From an uncultured Bacteroidales bacterium (GTDB taxonomy: Bacteria; Bacteroidota; Bacteroidia; Bacteroidales; P3), in contig CAMWNM010000003.1 of the NCBI GenBank assembly GCA_947175635.1, positions 1 to 64,000 on the forward strand: a stretch of 64,000 nt of DNA, read 5' to 3'. Below, piece by piece: positions 26,934 through 35,813 of this stretch (positions within the stretch are counted from its first letter, which is position 1; each line of letters opens with the position of its first letter). Under the pieces are notes generated by a model. That model saw only the letters and a list, made by a program, of their open reading frames with translations. It was not told the origin of the DNA and searched no databases. The position numbers were made by a program, and so were the translations under genes.

Positions 26934-27695
26934 ATGAACGGGAACGACTTTGAAGAACGCTACGCCCGGCAGTTGGTGCTGCCGGATTTCGGAAAAGAGA
27001 AGCAACAACGTCTGGGCAAGGCTTCGGCCTTATTGGTGGGCGTGGGCGGACTGGGATCCGGCATCGCCCCCTTGCTCTGCGCCGCCGGCATCGGAAGACT
27101 GGTGATGGTGGATGCCGACCATGTGTCGGTAAGCAATCTCCAGCGGCAGATTCTTTACCGCACGCCCCAAAAAGGTCTTTCCAAGATACAATGCGCGACA
27201 GAAAGCCTGCGGCAACTTAATCCAAATACGGAAATAGTGGGGATTGGGGATTTCTTTTCCGAGAAAAACGCGCTGCATCTGGCCCAAGGTTGCGATATCA
27301 TCGTGGACGGATGCGACAACGCACCGGCCCGCTACCTGATGAACGACCTTGCCGTGGGGCTGAGACTGCCTTTCGTTTACGGAAGCGTATGCGAATTTTC
27401 CGGACAGGTTTCGGTATTCAACCTTACCTCCAACGACTGCACCTATCGATGCCTCTTTCCCCAAGCGCCCCAAAACGCTGGCGTCAAAGGCGTGATGGGC
27501 CCCCTGCCATCGCTTATCGCATCCATCGAGGCCAACGAGTGCATCAAAGTGCTTACCGGTTACGGACAACCGCTCTCCAACCGGCTTTTCTGCTGCAATC
27601 TCACCGATACCACAACGGCCTGTTTTGCATTGCAACCAACACAGACAGGCCGTCAGGCATCGCTTGAGAGCTTCAAGCGGCTTTCTCTCAAATAG
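26934..27695 (+). CDS. thiF: ThiF/MoeB-family adenylyltransferase with altered zinc site
   Basis: A 253-residue E1-like enzyme that should adenylate the C-terminus of ThiS. The nucleotide loop GVGGLGSGIAPLL, the DADHVSVSNLQRQ and the GCDNAPARYLMND segments are intact. The usual two CxxC zinc pairs are not: the first site reads CTYRC (C-x3-C) and the C-terminal CPxC pair is absent. No ThiS-like protein is in the window. It is the last gene of the thi operon and is convergent with moxR, with a 6-base gap. Confidence 0.9.
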   Translation: MNGNDFEERYARQLVLPDFGKEKQQRLGKASALLVGVGGLGSGIAPLLCAAGIGRLVMVDADHVSVSNLQRQILYRTPQKGLSKIQCATESLRQLNPNTEIVGIGDFFSEKNALHLAQGCDIIVDGCDNAPARYLMNDLAVGLRLPFVYGSVCEFSGQVSVFNLTSNDCTYRCLFPQAPQNAGVKGVMGPLPSLIASIEANECIKVLTGYGQPLSNRLFCCNLTDTTTACFALQPTQTGRQASLESFKRLSLK

Positions 27696-27701
27696 AATCT
27701 T

Positions 27702-28679
27702 CTACATCAAGCCGGAGAGTATTTCATCGATATGGATTCCCTCGGCCTCGGCTTTGTAGTTCTTCACCACCCGATGCCGCAAGGTAGCCAAAGCCACGGC
27801 TTTCACGTCTTCCTTGTCGGGACTGAGTTTGCCATGCAGGGCCGCATGGCACTTTGCCCCGATGATCAAATACTGGGATGCCCTCGGACCTGCCCCCCAG
27901 GAAATGTATCGGCGCGTGATCTCGGGCGCATTTCCGGAGCCCGGACGAGTGGAAGCCACCAACCGCACCGCATACTCGTAAAGCGAATCCGGCACGGGGA
28001 TCATCCTGATAAGATGCTGGAAACCCGCAATCTCGGCTTCCGTCATCAAAGCAGACAGCTTCACCTCCCTATCTAAGGTGGTGGCCTTTACAATATCTAT
28101 CTCTTCTTCCAGACGGGGATAATCCAAACTTACCTGAAACATAAAACGGTCTAACTGCGCTTCAGGCAAGGGATACGTACCTTCCTGCTCGATCGGATTC
28201 TGGGTGGCGAGTACAAAAAACGGCTCGGGCAAACGATAGGTGGTTCCGCCCACGGTAACGCTTTTTTCCTGCATGGCTTCCAGCAAGGCCGCCTGCGTTT
28301 TGGGCGGCGTACGGTTTATCTCGTCGGCCAACACCATATTGGCAAACACAGGTCCCTTCAGAAATTTGTAGTTCCGGTCATGATCCAATATTTCGGAACC
28401 GGTAATGTCGGAAGGCATCAGGTCGGGTGTAAACTGGATACGGGAAAAACTCAAATCCATCACCTGCGCCAAAGTTTGCACCAAAAGGGTCTTCGCCAGC
28501 CCCGGCACCCCCACCAGAAGCGCATGACCGCGGCTGAAAATCGAAACCAGAATGGATTCCACCACCTCATCCTGCCCCACTATCCGTTTGGCTATTTCAG
28601 CGCGAACCGCCTTATATCGCTCCGACAACAGATGCAAGGCTTCCACCTCGTTCTGGCAACCGGCTACAAATTTTTCCAT
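27702..28679 (-). CDS. MoxR-family AAA+ ATPase
   Basis: A 325-residue AAA+ protein. It has Walker A VGVPGLAKT (near residue 46), Walker B VLADEINRTPP, sensor 1 LATQNPIEQEGTYPLPEAQ, and a lid domain with the RRYISWGAGPRASQYL motif that marks MoxR (RavA-like) proteins. MoxR ATPases act as chaperones, often with von Willebrand domain proteins; none lies downstream here, as the gene ends the operon. The Met at 28679 is the family start; it overlaps the preceding SurA-like gene by 16 bases. Confidence 0.93.
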   Translation of the reverse strand: MEKFVAGCQNEVEALHLLSERYKAVRAEIAKRIVGQDEVVESILVSIFSRGHALLVGVPGLAKTLLVQTLAQVMDLSFSRIQFTPDLMPSDITGSEILDHDRNYKFLKGPVFANMVLADEINRTPPKTQAALLEAMQEKSVTVGGTTYRLPEPFFVLATQNPIEQEGTYPLPEAQLDRFMFQVSLDYPRLEEEIDIVKATTLDREVKLSALMTEAEIAGFQHLIRMIPVPDSLYEYAVRLVASTRPGSGNAPEITRRYISWGAGPRASQYLIIGAKCHAALHGKLSPDKEDVKAVALATLRHRVVKNYKAEAEGIHIDEILSGLM

Positions 28680-30211
28680 CGGTAGTTGAATTTGCAATTC
28701 CTGTATCTGTCCATTATCCGCACATAAGTGCCCGCGATCTTGTTCGTCATCCAATTCCGCATGGCATCCGACTTGGCTTTTTCCAAGGCCATGTCGTAAA
28801 TCATATCGTAGTCCTCGCGCATATCAGCCCGATGCGGCGGCGTGCGGCGCTTTACATAAAACAGACGATAGGCCGGCTGGTTCTCCTGTGTCTGATAGAG
28901 CTGGGCATTGGTGTTTTCGCCCTCCTGCAGATTCTGAATCGAAAGATATACCATCGGTTCCAATTCTTCCACGCTATAATTGGGCTTATGCGTCATGGGA
29001 CTGAGATACACCCCGTCGCCCTGTGCCCCGGCATCATCCGAAAAAAGCCCCACGGCCTCCTTTATCGTGAGCTCTCCGTTCCTTATCTTGCCCGCCACTG
29101 AATCCAACTCCCGCTGCGCCCGTATCAAATCCGCATCCGAAGCCTCGGGTCGAATCAGTATATGGCGAACCCGAACCATTTCACCCTTTCGATCCAGCAC
29201 TTCCATGATATGGAAACCGAACTGACTCTCAAATACGGGAGAGAGGGACCCCACCGGCAAACTGAAAGCCATCGATTCAAACTCGCTCGTCCAATCGCCT
29301 CTGCCGCCGTACCCCAGGTCGCCACCTCTTCTGGCCGAACCGGGATCTTGCGAATACAAAGCCGCCAAAGACTTGAACTGTTCGCCCTTTTCTATCCGCT
29401 GCCGTATCTCTTCCAACCGTTGCCGGGCCATATCCCGTTCACCGATACTGATCACGGGCTTTTTGGTAATATACAGCAACTCGAACCGAAGCGGAACGAG
29501 CGGGATACTGTCGCGATGCAAGGCATTGTAAAACCGCTTCACTTCGCTGGGCGTTACCTTCACGTCTTCGGTTATCTTGGCCTCCATCCGCATGGCGATG
29601 ATATTGGAACGTATCATTTCCCGATACTCTTCCTTTATCTGAAGGATGGTCTTGCCATAAAATTCTTCCAATTTCTCACGCGAACCGATTTGATCCACAA
29701 AGTATTTCACACGGGCTTCCAACTCCTGCTCCACCTCGGCCTCCCCCACCTGGATACTGTCTTCTTCGGCCTGCAATTCGTACAAAGCCGAAATCATCAA
29801 CGACTCCAATGCCTCGCAACGCGCATTCCCGCCTATCGGCATACCGCTTGCCCGCATGTTTTCGAGGGCGCGTTCCACTTCGGAAAGCTTCACCATCTTG
29901 TTGCCCACCACAGCGGCCACTTCATCCACCGCCAGACCTAATCCCACCTGCGGATTTTCCGGAACGGGGGCAACCTCTTCCGAGGCTCCCTCCATAGGCA
30001 ACGGACGATTCTGCACCTGTTCGTTCCAAAAGGAAGAATCCACCATAGGGGCGACCCTGGATTCCTGTTTCTTGCGATTCCCGCGCTTCCCTGTCGTTTG
30101 CCGCAGACTGTCTGCCTGCACGGCATACGCCTCTTCGGCTCCGACTTCCGCCCCAAGCAGACAGCCGAAGCCCAAAAGAAAAAGCCAGCGGAAAATAATT
30201 TTTTTCCTCAT
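28664..30211 (-). CDS. Periplasmic SurA-like peptidyl-prolyl isomerase (two PpiC domains)
   Basis: A 515-residue secreted protein with a signal peptide (residues 1-25) and a low-complexity linker (about 30-85). A SurA N-terminal chaperone domain begins at DEVAAVVGNKMVKLSEVERAL. Two parvulin domains follow (about 240-340 and 350-460), the first with YSQDPGSARRGGDLGYGGRG, the second more divergent. It should chaperone outer-membrane proteins. It is third of three such genes in a row, 1 base after the preceding stop. Confidence 0.9.
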   Translation of the reverse strand: MRKKIIFRWLFLLGFGCLLGAEVGAEEAYAVQADSLRQTTGKRGNRKKQESRVAPMVDSSFWNEQVQNRPLPMEGASEEVAPVPENPQVGLGLAVDEVAAVVGNKMVKLSEVERALENMRASGMPIGGNARCEALESLMISALYELQAEEDSIQVGEAEVEQELEARVKYFVDQIGSREKLEEFYGKTILQIKEEYREMIRSNIIAMRMEAKITEDVKVTPSEVKRFYNALHRDSIPLVPLRFELLYITKKPVISIGERDMARQRLEEIRQRIEKGEQFKSLAALYSQDPGSARRGGDLGYGGRGDWTSEFESMAFSLPVGSLSPVFESQFGFHIMEVLDRKGEMVRVRHILIRPEASDADLIRAQRELDSVAGKIRNGELTIKEAVGLFSDDAGAQGDGVYLSPMTHKPNYSVEELEPMVYLSIQNLQEGENTNAQLYQTQENQPAYRLFYVKRRTPPHRADMREDYDMIYDMALEKAKSDAMRNWMTNKIAGTYVRIMDRYRNCKFNYRWKNL

Positions 30212-30212
30212 G

Positions 30213-31061
30213 CTAATAATACTCTATCAGACCCGTACTGCGGGCCTCTTCCATCAAATCCCTTTCCATGTCTTCTATCAGCGCTTTTTTACGCTGGGTC
30301 AGTATAATGGTTCGGATCCTTTCCTTTTCAAAAGAAATGGGAGAGACCATATCCCGAACCTTGAAATCCTCGATAGACACAAAATACAAGTAATCTCCGG
30401 CATCCACCTCTATTTTCCGGTTATTCTTCAGAAAGACTTCCTGATTGTAGGCATGGATGGGCACCTCACGAAGCAGATCGTTGAAAAATATCCAACGGTC
30501 GGCATCCAGAAAATAATTCTCGGCCCCTCTGCGGCACAACTCCGACAATGTCATCAGATTGCTTTCGTCAAAAGGCGTGGCGAACAACCCCCGCCTTATG
30601 TCGGCCAAGTCGCCGAACGACTTGGCCACCTTGGCAAAACGTACCCTTACGATATTGCTCTTCAGGAGAAATTGCGACTGGTTTTCCTTGTAATAGTCTT
30701 CTATCTCCTTGTCGGACACAATCGTATCCAACAATTGCCGCGTAATCTTGTTCTCAAAAAGAAACACCAGAAGCGTTTCCCTGTAACGGGCTATCTGTTC
30801 CTCTATTTCCGCTTCGGCTTCATCGTCTAGATTCTGTATCGCCTTGCGCAACAGCACCTGCTGCTCCACCCATGCCTCCATTTTCTTCTCGGCCATGTCC
30901 GCACTATCGTTGGGCAACATGCCGAAAGGCATCATCTTACCCAAATCGCGCCTGGTCAGATAGGCATCCCCCACCCGTACCACGGCCCGAGCCGGCACAC
31001 CCCTGTTTTGCCTCATGCACGAAACGGCACAAGGCAAAACAAGGCACAGCAAGCCGACCAT
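30213..31061 (-). CDS. SurA-N-like lipoprotein lacking a parvulin domain
   Basis: A 282-residue protein with a short signal ending in the lipobox AVSC, so it is probably lipid-anchored. It matches the SurA/PpiD chaperone helix pattern (VVRVGDAYLTRRDLGKMM, then EEQIARYRETLLVFLFENKI and VSDKEIEDYYKENQSQF), but no PpiC domain can be seen. I chose the Met at 31061, 4 bases after the upstream stop; an earlier Met at 31097 would overlap that gene by 32 bases. It likely works with the two flanking isomerases. Confidence 0.82.
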   Translation of the reverse strand: MVGLLCLVLPCAVSCMRQNRGVPARAVVRVGDAYLTRRDLGKMMPFGMLPNDSADMAEKKMEAWVEQQVLLRKAIQNLDDEAEAEIEEQIARYRETLLVFLFENKITRQLLDTIVSDKEIEDYYKENQSQFLLKSNIVRVRFAKVAKSFGDLADIRRGLFATPFDESNLMTLSELCRRGAENYFLDADRWIFFNDLLREVPIHAYNQEVFLKNNRKIEVDAGDYLYFVSIEDFKVRDMVSPISFEKERIRTIILTQRKKALIEDMERDLMEEARSTGLIEYY

Positions 31062-31065
31062 CAAT

Positions 31066-33081
31066 CTACTTTCGCGGCACAAGGCTTTCAAAAACATCTT
31101 GATTTACCGTTATCTTATAAGTGTTGCGCAGTTCCTTAATCCACTGGTTCTCCAGATATCCTTGATAATCTGAAATCACCGTACCCCGCACTTCCTCCAA
31201 GGTTGCCTGAACGGGAGGAAGCACATCGTAAATGATGGCGAAAGCCTTGCGCAGGGTTCCCGAAAGGATGTTTTTGGTCAAACCCTTCTCCCAGGGCACA
31301 TTGTCCATAAAAACATTCTTCCCTCTTTCAAAAGAGCCGGAATCCACCTGAACCTTGCCTTTGCCGAACTGCTTGTCGGCCATGGCGCGCATCTTCTCCA
31401 CCGACCACTGCCCCTTGTAGGCCTTTTCCATAAACTTGCCCACCTGCTTGGTGTCCAAGTCGCTCACGTCGTACGAAACCACCGCGGCCGCCACCTGTGC
31501 GGGAAACACATATTTTTGTTTGTGGGTCTCATAGTAATCCTGCAAACCAAGCGTATCGGAAACCGCCCTTCCCCACACCTTGCGGTTGTTGATATCGAAC
31601 AGATAGATGCCGTCGCGGTATTCTTTCATCATGGCGGCAAATTCAGGATACTTCCGATCCAGTATCGAAAGTTCATGCCGCAAGGCTTGCGCCCCCAAGA
31701 TGTTGTCCACCATTTCATTCAACCACAAATCCACATTCACCACCACATCACGCTTGGTGATCTTGCGGGCCAAATCGAAAAACGTCCATACCGACACCTT
31801 GTCTCCCTCATACACCAGAAGTGTTTTTGAAAACAGCCTGGGATTTTCCATCGAATCTCTGGGCAATAAATTTCCCTGCACCGTATCGGGAAGCGATTTA
31901 CGGATTTCGGCCAGCACTTTCTTGTCCAATTTCCAGTTGGCCTTGGCCAGAAGCTTTTTCTGATAAGCCTTAACCGGCATAGGGCCGCGTTCGTTGTCGT
32001 GCTCAACGCTATATACAATGGAATTGCGCATGTTTTCATACGTATCGATACCCGATTTTTCCACCAGTTTCACGATCTGCCAACCGAAACGGGTGCGGAA
32101 CGGTTTGGAGTACGCCCCTTCCGGCAGGCTGTAAAGCTGCACGATCAACTCGGGAACCATACGGTTGGAGGTAAACGTACCGATATCTCCCCCTTTGGAG
32201 GCCGTAAATTTGTCATCGGAATACAATCTGGCCAGTTCGGCGAAGTCCTCTCCCCGTTGCAGGCGTTCGTAAAGACTGTCTATTTTCTTACGCGCATTAT
32301 CGGATGTATCGCCCGGCTGCACGGCAATCATGATATGGGAAGCCCTTACTTTTCCCAATGCGGGACGTTTGTCAAGCATCTGGATGAGATGATAGCCGTA
32401 GCGGGTTCTGACCGGCATCGAAACTTCACCTACCTGCAGATTGAACAAAGCCTTTTCAAAAGGATACACCATGCTCAGACCCGTTATGTAACCCAACTCT
32501 CCTTCACGGCCGGTCTTGATGGGAAGCCCCTTGCCGTTGGGATTACGGTAATCCGACGAATACTGGATCACCATATCGCAAAAATCCGCACCGGCCAGTA
32601 TCTTCTTACGGATTTCCATACACTTCCTGTAGGCGGCCAATGTATCGGCCGGAAATGGATATTTGCTCACGGGAATCAGAATGTGCCGGGTAAACACATC
32701 ATACTGCATGTGATCATAAGCCTCGCGCAACAGGGCTTCCTCCACTTCCTGATCGGTCAGATACGGCTTGGCGAACTGCGTCCGATAGTTCGCCAGTTCC
32801 TGCTGCAGGAGCTGTACCGTGTCGTACCCCGCGTCTTTGGCCGCTTCCACCTTGAGACGGAAATTGATGTACAGCTGCAGATAATTTTCCAGATCGGCTC
32901 TGTCTGCATCCACATGTCTTCCGGGTACGGCATTCTGCGTATAGGTTTTATAAAAGTCAGCCCTGGTCGTGGTATCGGAACCCACAATCAGCAACACGGA
33001 ATTGTCACCTATCGGCTGTTGGGCCTGGAGCCCATACAGACCGGCAAACGATAACAAGATCAAGAAAAAATTCCTTTTCAT
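31066..33081 (-). CDS. Periplasmic peptidyl-prolyl isomerase, PpiD/SurA-like (two PpiC domains)
   Basis: A 671-residue secreted protein with signal peptide MKRNFFLILLSFAGLYGLQA. The chaperone N-domain (about 35-120) is followed by two parvulin domains: about 125-235 (FTRHILIPVS to YGYHLIQMLD) and 240-345 (VRASHIMIAV to FGWQIVKLVE). The C-terminal 320 residues resemble a further chaperone region (GIYLFDINNRKVWGRAV, DYYETHKQKYVFP). It is first of three envelope chaperone genes downstream of guaB. Confidence 0.92.
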   Translation of the reverse strand: MKRNFFLILLSFAGLYGLQAQQPIGDNSVLLIVGSDTTTRADFYKTYTQNAVPGRHVDADRADLENYLQLYINFRLKVEAAKDAGYDTVQLLQQELANYRTQFAKPYLTDQEVEEALLREAYDHMQYDVFTRHILIPVSKYPFPADTLAAYRKCMEIRKKILAGADFCDMVIQYSSDYRNPNGKGLPIKTGREGELGYITGLSMVYPFEKALFNLQVGEVSMPVRTRYGYHLIQMLDKRPALGKVRASHIMIAVQPGDTSDNARKKIDSLYERLQRGEDFAELARLYSDDKFTASKGGDIGTFTSNRMVPELIVQLYSLPEGAYSKPFRTRFGWQIVKLVEKSGIDTYENMRNSIVYSVEHDNERGPMPVKAYQKKLLAKANWKLDKKVLAEIRKSLPDTVQGNLLPRDSMENPRLFSKTLLVYEGDKVSVWTFFDLARKITKRDVVVNVDLWLNEMVDNILGAQALRHELSILDRKYPEFAAMMKEYRDGIYLFDINNRKVWGRAVSDTLGLQDYYETHKQKYVFPAQVAAAVVSYDVSDLDTKQVGKFMEKAYKGQWSVEKMRAMADKQFGKGKVQVDSGSFERGKNVFMDNVPWEKGLTKNILSGTLRKAFAIIYDVLPPVQATLEEVRGTVISDYQGYLENQWIKELRNTYKITVNQDVFESLVPRK

Positions 33082-33120
33082 CTGGTTTATTATTTTTTAT
33101 TGATTCCTTTTTCAATCCGT

Positions 33121-34596
33121 CTATCTCGGCGAATAATTGGGGGCCTCCTGCGTGATGGTGATATCATGCGGATGCCCTTCGTTTACCGAAGCAGGCGTAA
33201 TCTTGATAAATTTCGCTTTTTGCAAAGCCTTGATGTCTTTGGAACCCGTATAACCCATACCGGCACGCAAACCGCCCACCAGCTGATGCAATACTTCGGC
33301 CAAGGTTCCTTTGTAGGGAACCCGCCCTACGATGCCTTCCGGCACCAGTTTCTTGATATCGGCCTCCATATCCTGAAAATAACGGTCTTTGGAACCGTCC
33401 TGCATGGCCTCCAGCGACCCCATACCCCGATAAGTCTTGAACTTCCGGCCCTCATAGATAATCGTGGCACCCGGCGACTCTTCGGTTCCGGCAAAAAGCG
33501 AACCGGCCATCACGCAAGACGCTCCGCCTGCCAGCGCCTTCACTATGTCGCCCGAATAGCGGATACCGCCATCGGCAATCAAAGGGATCCTGTATTTTTT
33601 CAAAGCCTGGGCCACATTATGCACCGCGCTCAACTGAGGCACGCCGATGCCGGCCACAATGCGGGTGGTACAGATCGAACCCGGCCCTATACCCACCTTC
33701 ACAGCATCCGCACCTGCTTCGGCTAAAGCCACAGCCGCCTCGGCCGTAGCGATATTGCCCACCACCAGATCCACCTTGTCTCCAAATTTCTTCTTGAATT
33801 GCATCGCAGCGCGCAAGACCCCTGCCGAATGTCCGTGTGCGGTATCGATCACTATGGCGTCCACCCCCGCTTCCACCAACGCCGCCGCCCGCTCCATCAT
33901 ATTGGCGGTGATGCCGATACCGGCCGCCACGCGCAAACGCCCCGAAGCGTCTTTGCACGCCATCGGTTTCGACTTCACGTTCATAATGTCGCGGTATGTG
34001 ATCAATCCTACCAACTTGCCGTTCCTATCCACCACGGGCAGTTTCTCGATCCGGTGTTTCTGCAGTATCTCGGCCGCTTTGTCGAAAGAGATCTTCCCCG
34101 TTGCCGTAATCACATCCCGGGTCATCACGTCGGTAATCTTGCGCTTGTAGTTTTTTTCAAACCGCAAGTCGCGGTTGGTAACGATACCCAACAGTTTGCC
34201 GGCTGCATCGGTTACGGGAACGCCCCCCACCCGATAGCGCTTCATCAAATCCAAGGCATCCTGCACCAAGGCCGTGTGCGGCAAGGTGATGGGGTCGGTG
34301 ATCATGCCGTTTTCGGCACGCTTCACCTTTCTTACTTCTTCGGCCTGCGCCTCAATACTCATGTTTTTGTGCAATACGCCGATACCGCCCTCCTGAGCGA
34401 TGGCGATAGCCAGCGAAGCGTTTGTAACCGTATCCATGGCCGCGGACACAAAAGGAATGTTGAGCTTGATATGCCGTGAAAACCAAGAGGTGATATCCAC
34501 TTCCCGTGGCAAAACCTCCGAATAGGCTGGCATCAGCAACACATCATCATAAGTCAGACACTCTTCCACAATGAACTTACCGGCAGAATCCCTCAT
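33121..34596 (-). CDS. guaB: Inosine-5'-monophosphate dehydrogenase
   Basis: The 491-residue enzyme oxidises IMP to XMP, the first committed step to GMP. A TIM-barrel is interrupted by two CBS domains (about residues 95-210). The catalytic Cys lies in [13 protein letters not shown] near 305, the phosphate loop in [10 protein letters not shown] near 340, and the flap in [10 protein letters not shown] near 390. It heads a five-gene minus-strand run with three chaperones and moxR. The pairing of a purine gene with envelope chaperones seems to be genomic habit and no functional link is obvious. Its promoter box lies inside repeat copy C. Confidence 0.97.
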   Translation of the reverse strand: MRDSAGKFIVEECLTYDDVLLMPAYSEVLPREVDITSWFSRHIKLNIPFVSAAMDTVTNASLAIAIAQEGGIGVLHKNMSIEAQAEEVRKVKRAENGMITDPITLPHTALVQDALDLMKRYRVGGVPVTDAAGKLLGIVTNRDLRFEKNYKRKITDVMTRDVITATGKISFDKAAEILQKHRIEKLPVVDRNGKLVGLITYRDIMNVKSKPMACKDASGRLRVAAGIGITANMMERAAALVEAGVDAIVIDTAHGHSAGVLRAAMQFKKKFGDKVDLVVGNIATAEAAVALAEAGADAVKVGIGPGSICTTRIVAGIGVPQLSAVHNVAQALKKYRIPLIADGGIRYSGDIVKALAGGASCVMAGSLFAGTEESPGATIIYEGRKFKTYRGMGSLEAMQDGSKDRYFQDMEADIKKLVPEGIVGRVPYKGTLAEVLHQLVGGLRAGMGYTGSKDIKALQKAKFIKITPASVNEGHPHDITITQEAPNYSPR

Positions 34597-34665
34597 AACG
34601 TATTTGTTTTCAATTTACTAAAAATCCCTCCACCCAAACACCGAAAATGCCTCGGGACAGAAAGA

Positions 34666-34673
34666 CAAAGATA
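34666..34673 (-). promoter_or_regulatory. -7 box (TATCTTTG) of guaB, inside repeat copy C
   Basis: A perfect TAnnTTTG match on the minus strand, about 70 bases before the guaB ATG. It is formed by the last bases of the repeat unit (TATCTT) plus the flanking TG. The other unit of the array reads TATCTTGA at this point, which breaks the consensus. Confidence 0.55.
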
Positions 34674-34807
34674 CGAAAAGCCGAGCGCAGAAGCAAACCC
34701 GGTTTGGTTCTGCCGAGGCTCGAGTATCTTCAACGCCAGTTCAAGATACGAAAAGCCGAGCGCAGAAGCAAACCCGGTTTGATTCTGCGCCAGGCTCGAG
34801 TATCTTC
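34666..34807 (-). repeat. Tandem palindromic intergenic repeat, copy C (two units)
   Basis: Two units start at 34668 and 34743 (75-bp period). Each has outer arms AAGATAC / GTATCTT and inner arms GCAGAAGCAAACC / GGTTTG-TTCTGC. The array fills nearly all the space between guaB and the EamA transporter gene and reaches into the transporter stop codon. It points towards guaB. Confidence 0.88.
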
Positions 34808-35738
34808 AGCCGTTCATTTCCATCTGCGCCCTTGATTTGCTGCGTGTAACCAGAAACACACCGGAAAAAACCAGCAGCGTGGAGATGGCCTTGAGCCAGC
34901 CAAAACCGTCCTGCCCCAGAATCAAAGCCAGACAAGCCGCCGTAACAGGCTGTACATAGTTATACACGCTCAACACCGTGGGACGGATGCGCTTTTGCGC
35001 CACCGGAATCAAAAGATAGGTAAAACAGGTGGCGCCCAACACCGTATAACCGAGGAAAAGATAGATTTTCAACGGCATATCGGCATAATTCACCGCCGCC
35101 GCATACCGGAAAAGAAAGGGCGCGGAAAGGATACATGAAAAAAGAAACATCCACCGCATCACCGTTACCGGCCTGTAACGGGCCACCAGATTGCGGAACG
35201 CGGTAAGGTAAACGGCATACGAAAGCCCGCTTATCAAACAGAGGACGATCCCGAACAGACTGTTCCTGCCGGCCTCCGCAACCACCTCGCCCGTCCAATA
35301 TTTACCGGCTATCATAATCACCGCGCCGCTCAGCCCGAGGAACACGCCTCCCGCCTTCATCCACGAAATAGGCTCCTTCAGAAAAAACGCCGACAGCAAC
35401 ATGGTCAGAATCGGTGTAAAAGTTACCACGATGGCCGTTTCTACAGGAGAGGCATATTCCAGTCCCATCACAAACAGCATCTGGTTGAAGAGAACCCCAA
35501 AAATCGCCGCCAAAGCCAAACCGCCCAGATCGCGCAACGGCACTTTCTCCCATTTCACAAACAAGGAAAGCAGCCAAAAGAAAATCACCGCGCCTGTAGT
35601 CCGGAAAAACGCCATGCCGAATGCCGAAACATAGTCGGGCATCACGATTTTAGACACCGGGATATTGACTCCGAATATGATATTGCTTGCCAAAATGGCA
35701 ATATGCCCTTTATAAGCGCCCTTGTCCTGATACGGCAT
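34806..35738 (-). CDS. EamA-family (DMT) transporter
   Basis: A 310-residue inner-membrane protein of ten helices made of two EamA repeats (about residues 10-145 and 160-300). Typical marks are FWRTTGAV-like FFRTTGAVIFFW near residue 45 and SPVETAIVVTFTPILTML near 95. The substrate class is probably amino acids or metabolites; no substrate can be assigned. Its last codons and stop run into repeat copy C. A TAnnTTTG box lies 24 bases upstream of the start. Confidence 0.92.
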   Translation of the reverse strand: MPYQDKGAYKGHIAILASNIIFGVNIPVSKIVMPDYVSAFGMAFFRTTGAVIFFWLLSLFVKWEKVPLRDLGGLALAAIFGVLFNQMLFVMGLEYASPVETAIVVTFTPILTMLLSAFFLKEPISWMKAGGVFLGLSGAVIMIAGKYWTGEVVAEAGRNSLFGIVLCLISGLSYAVYLTAFRNLVARYRPVTVMRWMFLFSCILSAPFLFRYAAAVNYADMPLKIYLFLGYTVLGATCFTYLLIPVAQKRIRPTVLSVYNYVQPVTAACLALILGQDGFGWLKAISTLLVFSGVFLVTRSKSRAQMEMNG

Positions 35739-35762
35739 GATGAATGGCTTTCAAAAAGGCTG

Positions 35763-35770
35763 CAAATTTA
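35763..35770 (-). promoter_or_regulatory. -7 box (TAAATTTG) of the EamA transporter gene
   Basis: A perfect TAnnTTTG match on the minus strand, 24 bases before the ATG at 35738, giving a leader of about 15-20 bases. Confidence 0.5.
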
Positions 35771-35813
35771 GACTTTTTACCCGGCCTTCAAAAGCCGGTT
35801 CGCCACACCGCGT

